A DNA stretch of 64,000 nucleotides from Dyadobacter sp. 676 (GCF_040448675.1 NZ_CP159289.1:1922001-1986000), one strand, 5' to 3'; positions 55,080 to 64,000 are shown, counted from the first letter of the stretch. A program made the numbers and translations. The notes: generated from the letters alone by a model not told the origin.

Positions 55080-58000
55080 TTAAAACCCTATCCTGAGACC
55101 TACCGTGGTTGTTTTGGCTACGGGATATACGTAGTGATCCACACCCTGCACGATAGAATTCCCGCCTCCGTAAGAGTTTACCTCGGGATCGTACCACGAG
55201 TACTTCGTGAATGTGATCAGGTTTTGTCCGCTTACGTAAAGCTGGCCGTATTTCATCCATTTGATATGCAGTTTGGTAACCGGCAGATTGTAGCTCAGCT
55301 GAATGTTCTTAAACCTGAGATAAGAGCCGTCTTCCACGAACCGGTCCGACATTTGCGCCTGAGAGGATGTTTTAATGATCGGGTATTTGGCATCGGTATT
55401 CTGCGGCGTCCAGTGATCGAGGTACACTTCCCTCGGCATATTCAATGCCTGCCCGTAGTCGTAACCCTGCCCTTGCGCGCTCAGGTTGAAGATATCGTTA
55501 CCCTGCGAGCCCTGGATAAACAATGTCAGTTCGAAATTTTTGAACGACATATTGGAATTCAAACCATAGGTAAACTTGGGATTGGGGTTGCCGATAATCC
55601 GCTTGTCGTCTGCATCGCGGCTGCCGTTGTTGTTATAATCTTCGTAGGCGATAAAGCCTTTTTCATCGTACCCTTTTTCCACATAACCATAGAAAGACCC
55701 CAGCGGATATCCTTCGCGGAGGATATTGACGTTGTCGTTCACCGCTGCCCCGATCGTCTGGCCTAGGATGTCATTTCCGCCGTACAGCTTCACAACCTTG
55801 TTTCGGTTAATGGACAGGTTCGTCGCCACGTTCCACTTGAACGTACCTTCCAGAACGGCCGCATTGATCCCGAGTTCGAAACCTTTATTTTGAATTTTTC
55901 CGACATTCTGCACGGTATAAGTGTAGCCAAGCGACGACGGCAAAGCGACGTTGTTCAGCAGGTCGCGGGTGTTCTTGATATAATAATCGGCCGTAAGGTT
56001 GACACGGTTATTCCAAAGGCCGAGGTCGATACCGAAATCGGTTTGAGCGGTAGTTTCCCATCTCAGCGAACCCGCGAGCCGGTTTGTAGGCGAATAGGAC
56101 GTCATGAAGGCATCTCCGAACACCACCTGGCCGGAGGCCAATTGGTTCAGCGTAAAGTACGGCTGAATAGAGGTATTACCCGTTTCGCCGTACCCGGCCC
56201 TGATCTTCAAATCCGAAATGAATGGGATATTTTTAATAAACTCCTCTTCCGACATCCGCCAGGCCAGTGCGCCGGATGGGAAAAAGCCCCATTTTTGTCC
56301 TTCGCTGTACCGCGAGGAGCCGTCCGCCCGGAAGCTGGCCGTTGCGAGGATTTTATTGTTAAAAGTATAATTGACCCGTGCGAGATAGGAGAGCAATGCC
56401 CATTTCTGGTAGCCCGACGTCGGCACGCCCTGCGTTGCGGCCGCGCCGATATCATGCGTTTCCTGGTTGTCGCTGATAAAACCACTTCCGCTGGCTCTGA
56501 GTGAGTTGAGCACATAGTTCTGGTAGGTAAAACCGGCCACCGCCGAAACGTTGTGCTTACCGAATTCCTTAATATAACTGACCGTGTTTTCGCTCAGGAT
56601 GCTTGCCGCACGCTGCGTTTCGATGATGGCGCTGCCTTTCGAATTCACGAATTTGGTCGTGGTGTAGGTGTCCGTCCGGTCGTCGGTGCTTTCGATACCT
56701 GCCAGTGTCTTGATCGTTAGCCCCTTAACCGGCTCAAATGTGATAGCACCATTGGTCAGTATCTTATTGGAGCGGATCACATCCGAGAATTGATACAAAA
56801 AGTTCAGCGGATTGGTGATCACGTTCGAACCCCAGGCGTAAGCCTCCGCCAGGCGTGAATAGCTGCCGTCCGGAAGCGTAGCGGGAATGGTCGGATAGCC
56901 GGATAACATCGCCGACATCAGCGTTCCTCCGCGGTTGCCTTTTTCGGAGTTCTTACGATCCGAATCGATGCGGCTGAGCAGGGAACTCAGGTCGAACTTG
57001 AATTTCTTGCCAATATCCGAACTCAGGTTGATGCGTAATGCATTTCTTACATAATCGCTGCCTACGACGATACCGTCCTGACTGAAATTGCTCGCCGCCA
57101 CCGAAAATCTGGTCTTTTCGTTTCCGCCGCTGACTGTTAATGCATGATTTTGCACCGGGGCTTTTTGAAATACCAAATCCTGCCAGTCGGTCCCTTTTCC
57201 GAAGCCGGCTATCTGATCGGGAGTAAAATGCGGTGGCAATCCGTCGTTTGCAGCTTGCTCATTGTAGAAATTGGCATACTCGGTCGCATTCATGAGGTCG
57301 AGCTTCTTCCGGATGGTCTGAACTCCGTAATAACCGTCATAATCCACGCTTACACGCCCGGCTTTCCCTTTTTTGGTCGTAATCAGCACCACGCCGTTCG
57401 CGCCGCGCGAACCGTAGATCGCGGTTGCAGAAGCGTCTTTCAACACCTCGATCGACTCGATGTCCGCATTGTTCAGCAAAGTGGGATTACCGGAATAAGG
57501 AAAGCCATCGACCACATACAACGGCTCGTTGCTTCCCTGAATGGAATTAGTTCCCCGCACGCGCACGCTGATGGGGCTGCCGGGCGCACCGGTATTCTGC
57601 GAAACATACACCCCCGCCGCACGGCCGGCCAGCGATTGCATAAGGTTCGTAGCCGGATAGGCATTCAGTTCGGTCGACTTGATAGATGAAACCGAGCCGG
57701 TCAAATCGCTTTTCCTGATCTGGCCGTAACCGATCACCACAATTTCCTGCAACGATTTATCTTCCAGCATCATACTGATCGTCAGGGCAGTTTGGCTACC
57801 CAGCACAATTTCCTGCGACTTATAGCCGACAAAACTGAAAACCAGGACCGCGTTGGGAGCGTTGGCTTCGGGAATTTCCAATTCAAAATTGCCGTCGGGG
57901 TTAGTGGTAGTACCTGTTTGCGTTCCTTTTAAAACGATGCTCACGCCAGGCAGACCGGTATTGGACTCTCCATCCAGCACTTTACCGGAAACCGTTCGTT

Positions 58001-58415
58001 TCGGTGCATTCGCGGGTGCTCCCGGCGCGGCCGGCGCCCCCGGTGTGACGGTTTCTATTCTTCGAAGGATAATGATCTTGCCCGAAACTTCGTAATCCAG
58101 CCCCAGCGGGGTCAGAATATGATCCAACGCTTCATACAAGGGTTTGTCTTTCAGCGAAACCGTCACTTTCCGGGCCGACTTGATCAGTTTGGAACTGAAA
58201 ACAAACCGCACATCGACCTGCTTTTCCACCTGGCTCAGGACTTTCTTCACTTCGCTACCATTCGCCGTCACCGAAACCTTCTGGCTGAGAAGGGATTGCG
58301 CGCTACCTTCCCGCGCGTAACCTGTCGCTATGAACACAAGGGCAAGCATGAATTGAGTTGCAGTCATTCGCATGGTCCACAGTAATACCCTACGGTACTT
58401 TAAAGGTTTTTTCAT
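55080..58415 (-). CDS. SusC-type TonB-dependent receptor with STN signalling domain
   Basis: About 1111 residues from ATG 58415 (MKKPLKYRRVLLWTMRMTAT); an upstream ATG at 58451 is possible. The STN domain (VKKVLSQVEKQVDVRFVFSS, DHILTPLGLDYEVSGKIIIL) ends by about residue 110. A short Ala/Pro-rich linker leads to the carboxypeptidase-regulatory-like domain (VSGKVLDGESNTGLPGVSIV), the TonB box region LQEIVVIGYGQIRKSDLTGS, the plug (VRVRGTNSIQGSNEPLYVVD, SIEVLKDASATAIYGSRGAN) and the barrel ending TTVGLRIGF. It signals to the FecR protein encoded upstream. Complete, no frame break. Confidence 0.96.
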   Translation of the reverse strand: MKKPLKYRRVLLWTMRMTATQFMLALVFIATGYAREGSAQSLLSQKVSVTANGSEVKKVLSQVEKQVDVRFVFSSKLIKSARKVTVSLKDKPLYEALDHILTPLGLDYEVSGKIIILRRIETVTPGAPAAPGAPANAPKRTVSGKVLDGESNTGLPGVSIVLKGTQTGTTTNPDGNFELEIPEANAPNAVLVFSFVGYKSQEIVLGSQTALTISMMLEDKSLQEIVVIGYGQIRKSDLTGSVSSIKSTELNAYPATNLMQSLAGRAAGVYVSQNTGAPGSPISVRVRGTNSIQGSNEPLYVVDGFPYSGNPTLLNNADIESIEVLKDASATAIYGSRGANGVVLITTKKGKAGRVSVDYDGYYGVQTIRKKLDLMNATEYANFYNEQAANDGLPPHFTPDQIAGFGKGTDWQDLVFQKAPVQNHALTVSGGNEKTRFSVAASNFSQDGIVVGSDYVRNALRINLSSDIGKKFKFDLSSLLSRIDSDRKNSEKGNRGGTLMSAMLSGYPTIPATLPDGSYSRLAEAYAWGSNVITNPLNFLYQFSDVIRSNKILTNGAITFEPVKGLTIKTLAGIESTDDRTDTYTTTKFVNSKGSAIIETQRAASILSENTVSYIKEFGKHNVSAVAGFTYQNYVLNSLRASGSGFISDNQETHDIGAAATQGVPTSGYQKWALLSYLARVNYTFNNKILATASFRADGSSRYSEGQKWGFFPSGALAWRMSEEEFIKNIPFISDLKIRAGYGETGNTSIQPYFTLNQLASGQVVFGDAFMTSYSPTNRLAGSLRWETTAQTDFGIDLGLWNNRVNLTADYYIKNTRDLLNNVALPSSLGYTYTVQNVGKIQNKGFELGINAAVLEGTFKWNVATNLSINRNKVVKLYGGNDILGQTIGAAVNDNVNILREGYPLGSFYGYVEKGYDEKGFIAYEDYNNNGSRDADDKRIIGNPNPKFTYGLNSNMSFKNFELTLFIQGSQGNDIFNLSAQGQGYDYGQALNMPREVYLDHWTPQNTDAKYPIIKTSSQAQMSDRFVEDGSYLRFKNIQLSYNLPVTKLHIKWMKYGQLYVSGQNLITFTKYSWYDPEVNSYGGGNSIVQGVDHYVYPVAKTTTVGLRIGF

Positions 58416-58601
58416 AGATTTGATTGTTTTGTAGAATAGGAAATTTGGCAAAACGATCCCTGCCTCCCCCTCCCGGGAGGATAATGGCGATGAACCTTTC
58501 AGGGATATTCTCCGAGCCGGTGATGCGGGAACATCGCCGGCTCTTCTTTTCTGGATTAGCTTTCTGTTTTTTTCTTCTGGTTTAAAGGGTTACGTGATTG
58601 A

Positions 58602-59726
58602 TTAATTCCTGCATCCTTTGCTATGGATGATCACCTGGCCGTCGACGATCTCGTAACTGGATTCGACCGCCTTGCAAATAATGTCCAGCTTTTCGTGAAG
58701 CGTCTGGTTATCGAGATGCGCGGTAAGCGGGCAGTCTTTCAGCAATGCCTCGTCGTAAAGTATATCGATCCCGTACGCTCTGGCGATGGTATCGAAAACC
58801 TCGCTCGCGGGCGTGTCTTCGAACTCAAATTGCGGGGTTTCGGCTTTCGAGACCACTATTTCGGGCCTTTCCACCAGCGTTTTCACCATTTTGACTTTAT
58901 TGCGGGCATAGATAATCTTCTGGTTGGGAGTCAGCACGACGCCCTGGAACTGCCTGTCTTCCACTTTTTCCTTCAAATGCGGGTCGGATTGCGCGAACAC
59001 CGACACTTTCCCGGTTTTGACCTCGACAGTCACTTCACGGGAGTCGCCATAAGCCTTTATTCGAAAACTGGTACCTAATACCTTGGTGACCAACCCATTG
59101 GCATACACCAGAAACGGATGTTCGGGATCTTTTGCGACATCGAAAAACGCCTCTCCTTCAAGAAGCACCTCCCGGCGCTGACCATCGAACCGTTCGGGGT
59201 AACGGACGCGTCCTTTCGGCGCGAGGCTGATGCGGCTGCCGTCGCTCAATGCGAGCTGCAAGGTTTCACTGGTTGTATTAACCTTCTCAATAAATGATTC
59301 ATGATGCTCGATGACGGTATCCCCTTGCGCGGACTGCGGTTTTTCGTCCCCTTTGATCATCACCGCATACACCGCCCAGCCCAGCAGCACGATGAATGCC
59401 ACGGAAGCCGCGAACTGCATCCAGGGAATAGAAAATACCGGTATCCGGCGGCCCGGCTGCCGGATATTCTCCTCACCTGCTTCCGTAATGCGGCCCACTG
59501 TCTTTTTCACAACCTGGTTGATCTCCGCGTCGTCGATCTCGGGCTCGTGCAGGCGCAGGGAAAGCACAATGGCCTTCGCCTGTTCCACTTTTTCGAGCAT
59601 TTCGGGGTTGGCGTCGATCCAGTCGTCCCAAAGCGCGTGGGTTTCAGGGGTAGGCGACAATGCCCATTGACGAAAGAAATCGTCCCAGACAAAGTCTTCA
59701 ACAGAAAAGTCGTTGTAGCGATCCAT
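58602..59726 (-). CDS. FecR family anti-sigma factor
   Basis: A 374-residue membrane anti-sigma factor. The cytoplasmic N-terminus (FSVEDFVWDDFFRQWALSPT, WDDWIDANPEMLEKVEQAKA) is the sigma-binding part. The membrane helix lies at about 107-126 (MQFAASVAFIVLLGWAVYAV). The periplasmic FecR domain has LQLALSDGSRISLAPKGRVR and REVLLEGEAFFDVAKDPEHP, and the C-terminal STN-like tail is EFEDTPASEVFDTIARAYGI. Its start is 116 bp past the sigma gene. It should keep the neighbouring sigma factor silent until the SusC STN domain binds. Confidence 0.95.
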   Translation of the reverse strand: MDRYNDFSVEDFVWDDFFRQWALSPTPETHALWDDWIDANPEMLEKVEQAKAIVLSLRLHEPEIDDAEINQVVKKTVGRITEAGEENIRQPGRRIPVFSIPWMQFAASVAFIVLLGWAVYAVMIKGDEKPQSAQGDTVIEHHESFIEKVNTTSETLQLALSDGSRISLAPKGRVRYPERFDGQRREVLLEGEAFFDVAKDPEHPFLVYANGLVTKVLGTSFRIKAYGDSREVTVEVKTGKVSVFAQSDPHLKEKVEDRQFQGVVLTPNQKIIYARNKVKMVKTLVERPEIVVSKAETPQFEFEDTPASEVFDTIARAYGIDILYDEALLKDCPLTAHLDNQTLHEKLDIICKAVESSYEIVDGQVIIHSKGCRN

Positions 59727-59842
59727 ACCGGTTTGTTGTGTCTAAACGGGTATAGACAAAACCGGGAACCGCATACCAATAAATTTTAAATTATTTCTTC
59801 AAAAAAGAATAAAACCGGAAAGACAAGCTGACGGTCTGGCAG

Positions 59843-60442
59843 TTAGAACAGAAAATGCAATAGAAAAAATATAAGGAATTCGGCTTTCCAATGCGTTCTC
59901 AGGTGCCGGATCGCGATCTGGAGTAAATTGGAAACCGTCTGCGGCGACACCGCCATTACCTCGGCGATCTGCTCCCGGCTGAGTTCCTGAAAAAATTTGA
60001 GATATACGACTTCCTTCTGCCGCCGTGGTAGCGCATTCAGCAGGTTTTGTAACTGCCGCGTCCTTGCCACGGTAGCTTCGTTCGCAATGTATTCCTCTTC
60101 TACCGAAAATTCGATATCGAAATAGTCGTCCTCCTCCTGGAAAACCTCCCCGCCCACCCAGGCGCGCGAGGATACCTGCCGGTGCATGAGCCTCCGGAGC
60201 GAAGCCATGAGATAAGGCTTTACGGCCGCGTCGGGATTAAGGTTGCCCCTTTTTTCCCATAGCACCAGAAAAAGGTCCTGAATACTATCCTTCACCAGTT
60301 CGCGATCTTTGGAAAACTTGCTTCCGTACCGGAACAGGAGCCGGAAGTTCCCGGCCATGAGCTTCTCGAATGCCCGTACCTCTCCCGCCAGGAAATCCTG
60401 CCATAGCACACGATCTTCCGTAAAAGAGGACACTGGTTTCAT
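59843..60442 (-). CDS. ECF-type RNA polymerase sigma-70 factor
   Basis: A 199-residue alternative sigma factor. Region 2: AFEKLMAGNFRLLFRYGSKF and LVKDSIQDLFLVLWEKRGNL. Region 4: NALPRRQKEVVYLKFFQELS and REQIAEVMAVSPQTVSNLLQ, the DNA-recognition helix-turn-helix. As in the other cascade, the C-terminus is hydrophobic (FLIFFLLHFLF). It is the first gene of the second cascade, followed on the same strand by its FecR, SusC and SusD. It differs enough from the sigma factor at 44458-45123 in region 2 and 4 residues to be expected to use its own promoter. Confidence 0.94.
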   Translation of the reverse strand: MKPVSSFTEDRVLWQDFLAGEVRAFEKLMAGNFRLLFRYGSKFSKDRELVKDSIQDLFLVLWEKRGNLNPDAAVKPYLMASLRRLMHRQVSSRAWVGGEVFQEEDDYFDIEFSVEEEYIANEATVARTRQLQNLLNALPRRQKEVVYLKFFQELSREQIAEVMAVSPQTVSNLLQIAIRHLRTHWKAEFLIFFLLHFLF

Positions 60443-60546
60443 AACCGGCTGAAAAGGACGACTAAATAAGGCAAAGTTAACCGCAAACTCAATTTATTTT
60501 ACAAGATTCGTTTAATTCAATCCGGCAATCGTCCTATATTACATGC

Positions 60547-61557
60547 CTACTCGATCATTATCCTGAATGACTGCTTTTTCCCGTCGGGACTTTGCAATTG
60601 CAGAATGTGGATGCCGGACGCGAGCGGGCTTAGCGGGTTTATCACCAGGCGGCCAGCCGTTTCGGGCGTTCTGACGGGAAGCTCACGTCCGCGGCCATCG
60701 AAAAGACGAACTGACGAGGCATTCACCCCCTTGCCCGAAACAGCAATACTGTGGCGGCTTGCCGGATTGGGCGCTATAATCGCATTCGCCGTGGCGGGTT
60801 GCGGTTTCCCGTCGTCGATGCTGATCTCATCGATCCGGATCTTGCCCACGCCGTTCCTGAAACGCATTTCGAAATTGGAGAGCTTTGTTTTGGAATAGGC
60901 CGATGTGCCGGGATAGGCCTTGCTGCCTTTGCTCACGGGCTCGTCGTCCACCCAAAGGTCGTAGGTACCCGGAAGGGCGGCCGATTCGTCGCCTGCCGGC
61001 CCGATACGATATGGCAACGGCTTATCCGAGTTGTTTAAAACCCATGTGAGGGTGACCTGCTTCCGCTGCGGACGGGCCCTGCTGGTCTGCTGCGTTTCCA
61101 GGTCTTTCATATTGAAGCCGTCTTCCAGAAAATTCAGCGAACATTTCGCAAACATTAATCCGTTGCCGGGAAAGGAATTGTTGACGGGGTTGAAATCCTC
61201 CCCCACATAAAAATACATCGCATTCAACGCCGGGGCTTGTATACCTTCCACGCCGAGGGTAATTCTTACGACGAGCGTTTCGGGGCCAGGCGTGAAAGGC
61301 GTCGCACGTAACGCGCGTATAATGCCTCCCGTTGCCGAATCCTGCCTGCTGCGGGTGAGCTCCATATAGCCCCTGTGAAATTTGTAATACGAAAGCGCCG
61401 GGGCGGTAAGGATCATGTGGCTGAACTGGCCTGTATCGGGTTGCGGGTTGATCAGGCCGGTTGTTTGGCTGAAATCCTGATGATAATAGACGTTCTGTGC
61501 GGAACCGGGCCGGGCCGGAAGCATCAGGGCTAATGCCAGGAGATATTTGCTTTGCAT
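60547..61557 (-). CDS. T9SS-sorted secreted protein of unknown function
   Basis: A 336-residue secreted protein. The signal peptide is about 20 residues (MQSKYLLALALMLPARPGSA). The central 230 residues are beta-rich (YKFHRGYMELTRSRQDSATG, TLVVRITLGVEGIQAPALNA, GTYDLWVDDEPVSKGSKAYP) and read like a lectin-like or jelly-roll domain, but I do not recognise a family. The C-terminal 75 residues match the type IX secretion sorting tail: APNPASRHSIAVSGKGVNAS, then SVRLFDGRGRELPV and LASGIHILQLQSPDGKK. It should be exported across the outer membrane and perhaps attached to it. It lies before the sigma gene and after a terminator, so it is probably alone. Confidence 0.83.
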   Translation of the reverse strand: MQSKYLLALALMLPARPGSAQNVYYHQDFSQTTGLINPQPDTGQFSHMILTAPALSYYKFHRGYMELTRSRQDSATGGIIRALRATPFTPGPETLVVRITLGVEGIQAPALNAMYFYVGEDFNPVNNSFPGNGLMFAKCSLNFLEDGFNMKDLETQQTSRARPQRKQVTLTWVLNNSDKPLPYRIGPAGDESAALPGTYDLWVDDEPVSKGSKAYPGTSAYSKTKLSNFEMRFRNGVGKIRIDEISIDDGKPQPATANAIIAPNPASRHSIAVSGKGVNASSVRLFDGRGRELPVRTPETAGRLVINPLSPLASGIHILQLQSPDGKKQSFRIMIE

Positions 61558-61626
61558 AAACTGGTTAGATGTTTATGCATTTAGACGTTGAAGGTTTGGA
61601 TTGGTAACAGGTTGTAGAAGTAAAAA

Positions 61627-61654
61627 TTTTTAGTGCCGCTCGCGGCACTAAAAA
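61627..61654 (-). terminator. Intrinsic terminator directly after the sulfatase gene
   Basis: A perfect 12-bp stem, TTTTTAGTGCCG (61627-61638) with CGGCACTAAAAA (61643-61654), loop CTCG. It begins at the base next to the sulfatase stop codon, and the T/A ends give a U tract on either strand. Confidence 0.93.
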
Positions 61655-63199
61655 TCAATGGCTCCGACCGGCTGTACGAACCTTTTCAAGCTCCGCGGCC
61701 ATCGCTTTCGCCTTGGCCGGATATTTCTCCGCCAGATTGTTTTTCTCCCCGATGTCCTTACTCAGATCATACAATTGCGGTTTCGGATTGGCTCCCGTTT
61801 CGATATTCGTGAGCTCGGCAACCGCTTTACCCTCTCGCGGCTCGATGTATTTCCAATTTCCCTGCGTAATCGACAATGCTCCGCCCTGCTTGATCAGCCA
61901 GCTTCGTCCTGTAAGGCTCTTTCCAAGTATGGCTTCCATCACATTGAAACTGTCCACGGCTTCTTCGCTGCCGGTCTTCTGATTGAGAAAATGTGCAAAT
62001 GAAGCCATCATGTCTATCTGGCAAATCAGGGCGTCGGAGACAATGCCCGGCTTGATCCCCCGCGGCCAGCGTGCCAGCCAGGGTACCCGTGTGCCGCCTT
62101 CGAATGCGCTGTACTTTCCCCCACGTAGCGGCCCGGCCGCACTATGCCCTTTTGCCAGCTCCACGGCACGGTCTGCGTAGCCGTCGTCCAGCACCGGGCC
62201 GTTGTCACTCGAAAAAATAACCAGCGTGTTGTCCGCGATCTTAAGCTCGTCCAGTTTTTTTAAAATTTCCCCCACTGTCCAGTCCATTTGCAGGATCACA
62301 TCCCCCCGGAGGCCCATTTTGCTTTTCCCTTTAAACTGCATACTCGGCATTCGCGGCACGTGAATGTCATTCAACGAGAAATACAGGAAGAACGGGTTTT
62401 TGTGATTATCCTCTATAAACTGTTCGGCCTTGCTCAGAAACACGTGCGCAATTTCCTCGTCCGTCCAGCGCGCCTGCTTGCCTCCGGTCATCCAGCCGAT
62501 GCGGCCGATGCCGTTGACGATTGTATTATTATGTCCATGATTCGGCGAAGCGGGTAGTTTGAGCAAATCGGGGTTTTCGAGACCGGTCGGTTCCTTGCCT
62601 ATCTTTCCGGAGTAGTCCACTTCGATGGGATCCGCCGGGTCGAGTCCCTGGACTTCGTGGTTTTCGATAAAAACGGTTGGTACCCGGTCGGAAGTCGCCG
62701 GAAAAAAGAATGCATAATCGAAACCGACTTCGTTCGGCCCTTTGCTGATGGGTTTATTCCAATTGATCTGCTTGTTGGTATCGCCCAAGCCAAGGTGCCA
62801 CTTGCCTACCGATCCGGTTTTGTAGCCGGCATTCTGAAAAATCGCGGGTAAGGTCAGCTGGTTCGTCGGGATGATCAGCGAAGCGTCGCCGGGAAGCACG
62901 CCGGTCCCCTTTTGCCGCCAGGGGTATTTCCCTGTCATAAGCGCGAACCTCGATGGCGTACAGGTAGCAGAGCTTGCATGGGCGTTGGTGAAGCGGATAC
63001 CTTCTTTTCCCAGCCTGTCGATATTCGGCGTGCTGATTTTCGTAGCACCGTACGAGCTCAGATCGCCGTACCCGACATCATCGGCGTAGATAAAGATAAC
63101 ATTCGGCTTGGGTTGCTTTTTCTGCGCCCTTGCCATGAGCGGCAAAAGCATAGCCGCCGCCAGCATCCATGGCGACATCAGAGCGTACTTTAATTTCAT
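61655..63199 (-). CDS. Secreted arylsulfatase-family sulfatase
   Basis: About 514 residues from ATG 63199 (MKLKYALMSPWMLAAAMLLP, signal to about residue 26); an in-frame ATG at 63238 is less suitable. The metal-binding start PNVIFIYADDVGYGDLSSYG gives D40 and D41. The sulfatase signature CTPSRFALMTGKYPWRQ has Cys80, to be oxidised to formylglycine (Cys-type; consensus CxPxR). Further blocks are VGKWHLGLG, FSSDNGPVLDDG and LARWPRGIKPGIVSDALICQ. It should remove sulfate from an ester on a glycan or small molecule in the periplasm. No formylglycine-generating or anSME maturase gene is in the window. It ends at a strong terminator. Confidence 0.94.
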   Translation of the reverse strand: MKLKYALMSPWMLAAAMLLPLMARAQKKQPKPNVIFIYADDVGYGDLSSYGATKISTPNIDRLGKEGIRFTNAHASSATCTPSRFALMTGKYPWRQKGTGVLPGDASLIIPTNQLTLPAIFQNAGYKTGSVGKWHLGLGDTNKQINWNKPISKGPNEVGFDYAFFFPATSDRVPTVFIENHEVQGLDPADPIEVDYSGKIGKEPTGLENPDLLKLPASPNHGHNNTIVNGIGRIGWMTGGKQARWTDEEIAHVFLSKAEQFIEDNHKNPFFLYFSLNDIHVPRMPSMQFKGKSKMGLRGDVILQMDWTVGEILKKLDELKIADNTLVIFSSDNGPVLDDGYADRAVELAKGHSAAGPLRGGKYSAFEGGTRVPWLARWPRGIKPGIVSDALICQIDMMASFAHFLNQKTGSEEAVDSFNVMEAILGKSLTGRSWLIKQGGALSITQGNWKYIEPREGKAVAELTNIETGANPKPQLYDLSKDIGEKNNLAEKYPAKAKAMAAELEKVRTAGRSH

Positions 63200-63341
63200 A
63201 AGGCTGGGGTTAAGAATTTCGGCTGTGAAGATATTCATTCAGCCGGATTTTCGCCGGTTGAAGAGCGAAACTTTACCAGAGAACGCAGTCCCGGAAATAA
63301 AGTAACCGCCTGATAATCGGATTTGGAGACGCCGGATCGAA

Positions 63342-63824
63342 ATGCGTAATGTTGTGGTATTACACCACTATGAGATGGATCAACCTGTTTATAATGTCAA
63401 AGTTCTTGAAGAAGGTTGCCGGTTTGACTTTCTAAGTATTGGATATACGATAACTCATAAAGCAATACTTTACAAAGAGACCGAGGTTCCTTTTTTGTAT
63501 CTATTGACATTGGTGGAGGTCCAATCAGATGGGAAACTCTCGACGACCATTAACAACAGCAATGCAGACGTGAAGCCTACCATGGCGACTGTATTTAAGA
63601 CAATTGAAACTTTTACGACTGTTAATCCGAGAGCAATCGTCGGATTTGCGGGAAATACAGACGCAAAAACCCGATTGTACAGAATTGCGATCTCGAGAGA
63701 TCTCGATAAGTTTTTGGAAAAATACCTTATTTGGGGCGTCAGAAGCGATAACGGCAAGCACGAACCGTTTGAACCCAATCAGCCCTATCAATTTTTCTTC
63801 GTTACCAATCGATTTTTAATTTAA
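63342..63824 (+). CDS. DUF6934-like protein of unknown function
   Basis: A 160-residue protein (or 149 from ATG 63375) without signal or membrane segment. The pattern DFLSIG near the start, the central NNSNADVKPTMATVFKTIET and AIVGFAGNTDAKTRLYRIAI resemble what I remember of the DUF6934 family of Bacteroidota, whose function is unknown. The base composition of this gene is noticeably richer in A+T than the genes to its left. It is followed 11 bp later by a 50-codon gene in the same direction, an arrangement reminiscent of small two-gene modules. No function is claimed. Confidence 0.72.
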   Translation: MRNVVVLHHYEMDQPVYNVKVLEEGCRFDFLSIGYTITHKAILYKETEVPFLYLLTLVEVQSDGKLSTTINNSNADVKPTMATVFKTIETFTTVNPRAIVGFAGNTDAKTRLYRIAISRDLDKFLEKYLIWGVRSDNGKHEPFEPNQPYQFFFVTNRFLI

Positions 63825-63835
63825 CCAACATCGAA

Positions 63836-63988
63836 ATGAAAGCACAAGCAAAGAAAACACAGGACTTCAAACCACAGCCACTCAAAGGCATATATGCCAA
63901 TTCGGAAGAACTCGGCAGAGATGTAAATAGGTTCTTCCTGGAAACTCTATTGGAATCCGCCTATAATCGATCAAAAAATAAACAGTAA
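63836..63988 (+). CDS. Small 50-residue hypothetical protein paired with the DUF6934-like gene
   Basis: A 50-codon reading frame, MKAQAKKTQDFKPQPLKGIY to SAYNRSKNKQ, starting 11 bp past the stop of the DUF6934-like gene. The Lys/Gln-rich N-terminus and the segment NSEELGRDVNRFFLETLLES look like a folded helix rather than random translation. It is short but well formed, in an A-rich context with a suitable start. It could be a partner (for example an antitoxin-like protein) of its neighbour; there is no direct evidence. Confidence 0.6.
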   Translation: MKAQAKKTQDFKPQPLKGIYANSEELGRDVNRFFLETLLESAYNRSKNKQ

Positions 63989-64000
63989 CAAAACAGCCCG

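Noticed and set aside
38333..60442. Recent duplication of the whole sigma/FecR/SusC/SusD block
   Set aside because: The two blocks share order but the proteins differ throughout in length and sequence; this is the common modular arrangement of the phylum, not a fresh copy.

Overview
The window is chromosomal DNA from a member of the Bacteroidota, most likely order Cytophagales and close to Dyadobacter or another Spirosomataceae. That placement is inferred from gene content, not from a search. The signs are three SusC/SusD outer-membrane pairs, two ECF sigma/FecR/STN-SusC regulatory cascades, a type IX secretion (T9SS) tail, many short lipoprotein signals ending in Cys, large VCBS/ASPIC lipoproteins and moderately high GC. 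I see no phage, plasmid, transposase, rRNA, tRNA or CRISPR array.

Layout. 1-5100: an exported FAD oxidoreductase of D-amino-acid-oxidase type with permuted motif order (cut by the window edge), a GH92 alpha-mannosidase, an MBL-fold hydrolase, the relic of a vapC toxin gene and a patatin. 5090-16889: a leftward locus of SusC, SusD, a ~1130-residue VCBS/ASPIC lipoprotein and a vanadium-haloperoxidase/PAP2 lipoprotein, with a second haloperoxidase diverging from it. 16892-27065: mostly household genes (nadB, nadA, a PiT phosphate transporter, rlmN, cvpA-like, yqeY-like, pdxJ), an exported Gfo/Idh/MocA oxidoreductase, an SCP2-like protein and a small membrane protein. 27204-32675: a PpiD-type chaperone, xylA and a TPR sensor-regulator. 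32909-38227: a TonB receptor, a beta-propeller/beta-helix-like lipoprotein and a beta-propeller phytase, probably a phytate-phosphorus locus. 38333-45123 and 53607-60442: two complete sigma/FecR/SusC/SusD cascades. 45300-53582: genes between them for oxidation and uptake (two FAD_oxidored enzymes, lipocalin-like lipoprotein, MFS transporter, gluconate-2-dehydrogenase subunit 3, GMC oxidoreductase). 60547-63988: a T9SS cargo protein, a sulfatase, and a DUF6934-like gene followed by an unlisted 50-codon gene.

Taken together, the window is a glycan- and organophosphate-scavenging region interrupted by housekeeping genes. Outer-membrane uptake pairs are coupled to secreted or lipid-anchored enzymes, with sigma/anti-sigma surface signalling for two of the uptake systems.

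The most striking general feature is that five otherwise well-preserved genes are each split by a single-base indel. They are the FAD oxidoreductase, the VCBS protein, one SusC, one haloperoxidase and the TonB receptor. Four of the five indels lie in A7, C7 or C6 runs. Sequencing error is the simplest explanation, but every affected protein is exported or surface-located, so slippage or phase variation deserves a check. Intergenic DNA also carries several structured repeats: two loci with oppositely oriented arrays of 8-bp or 10-bp units, and several long imperfect palindromes.
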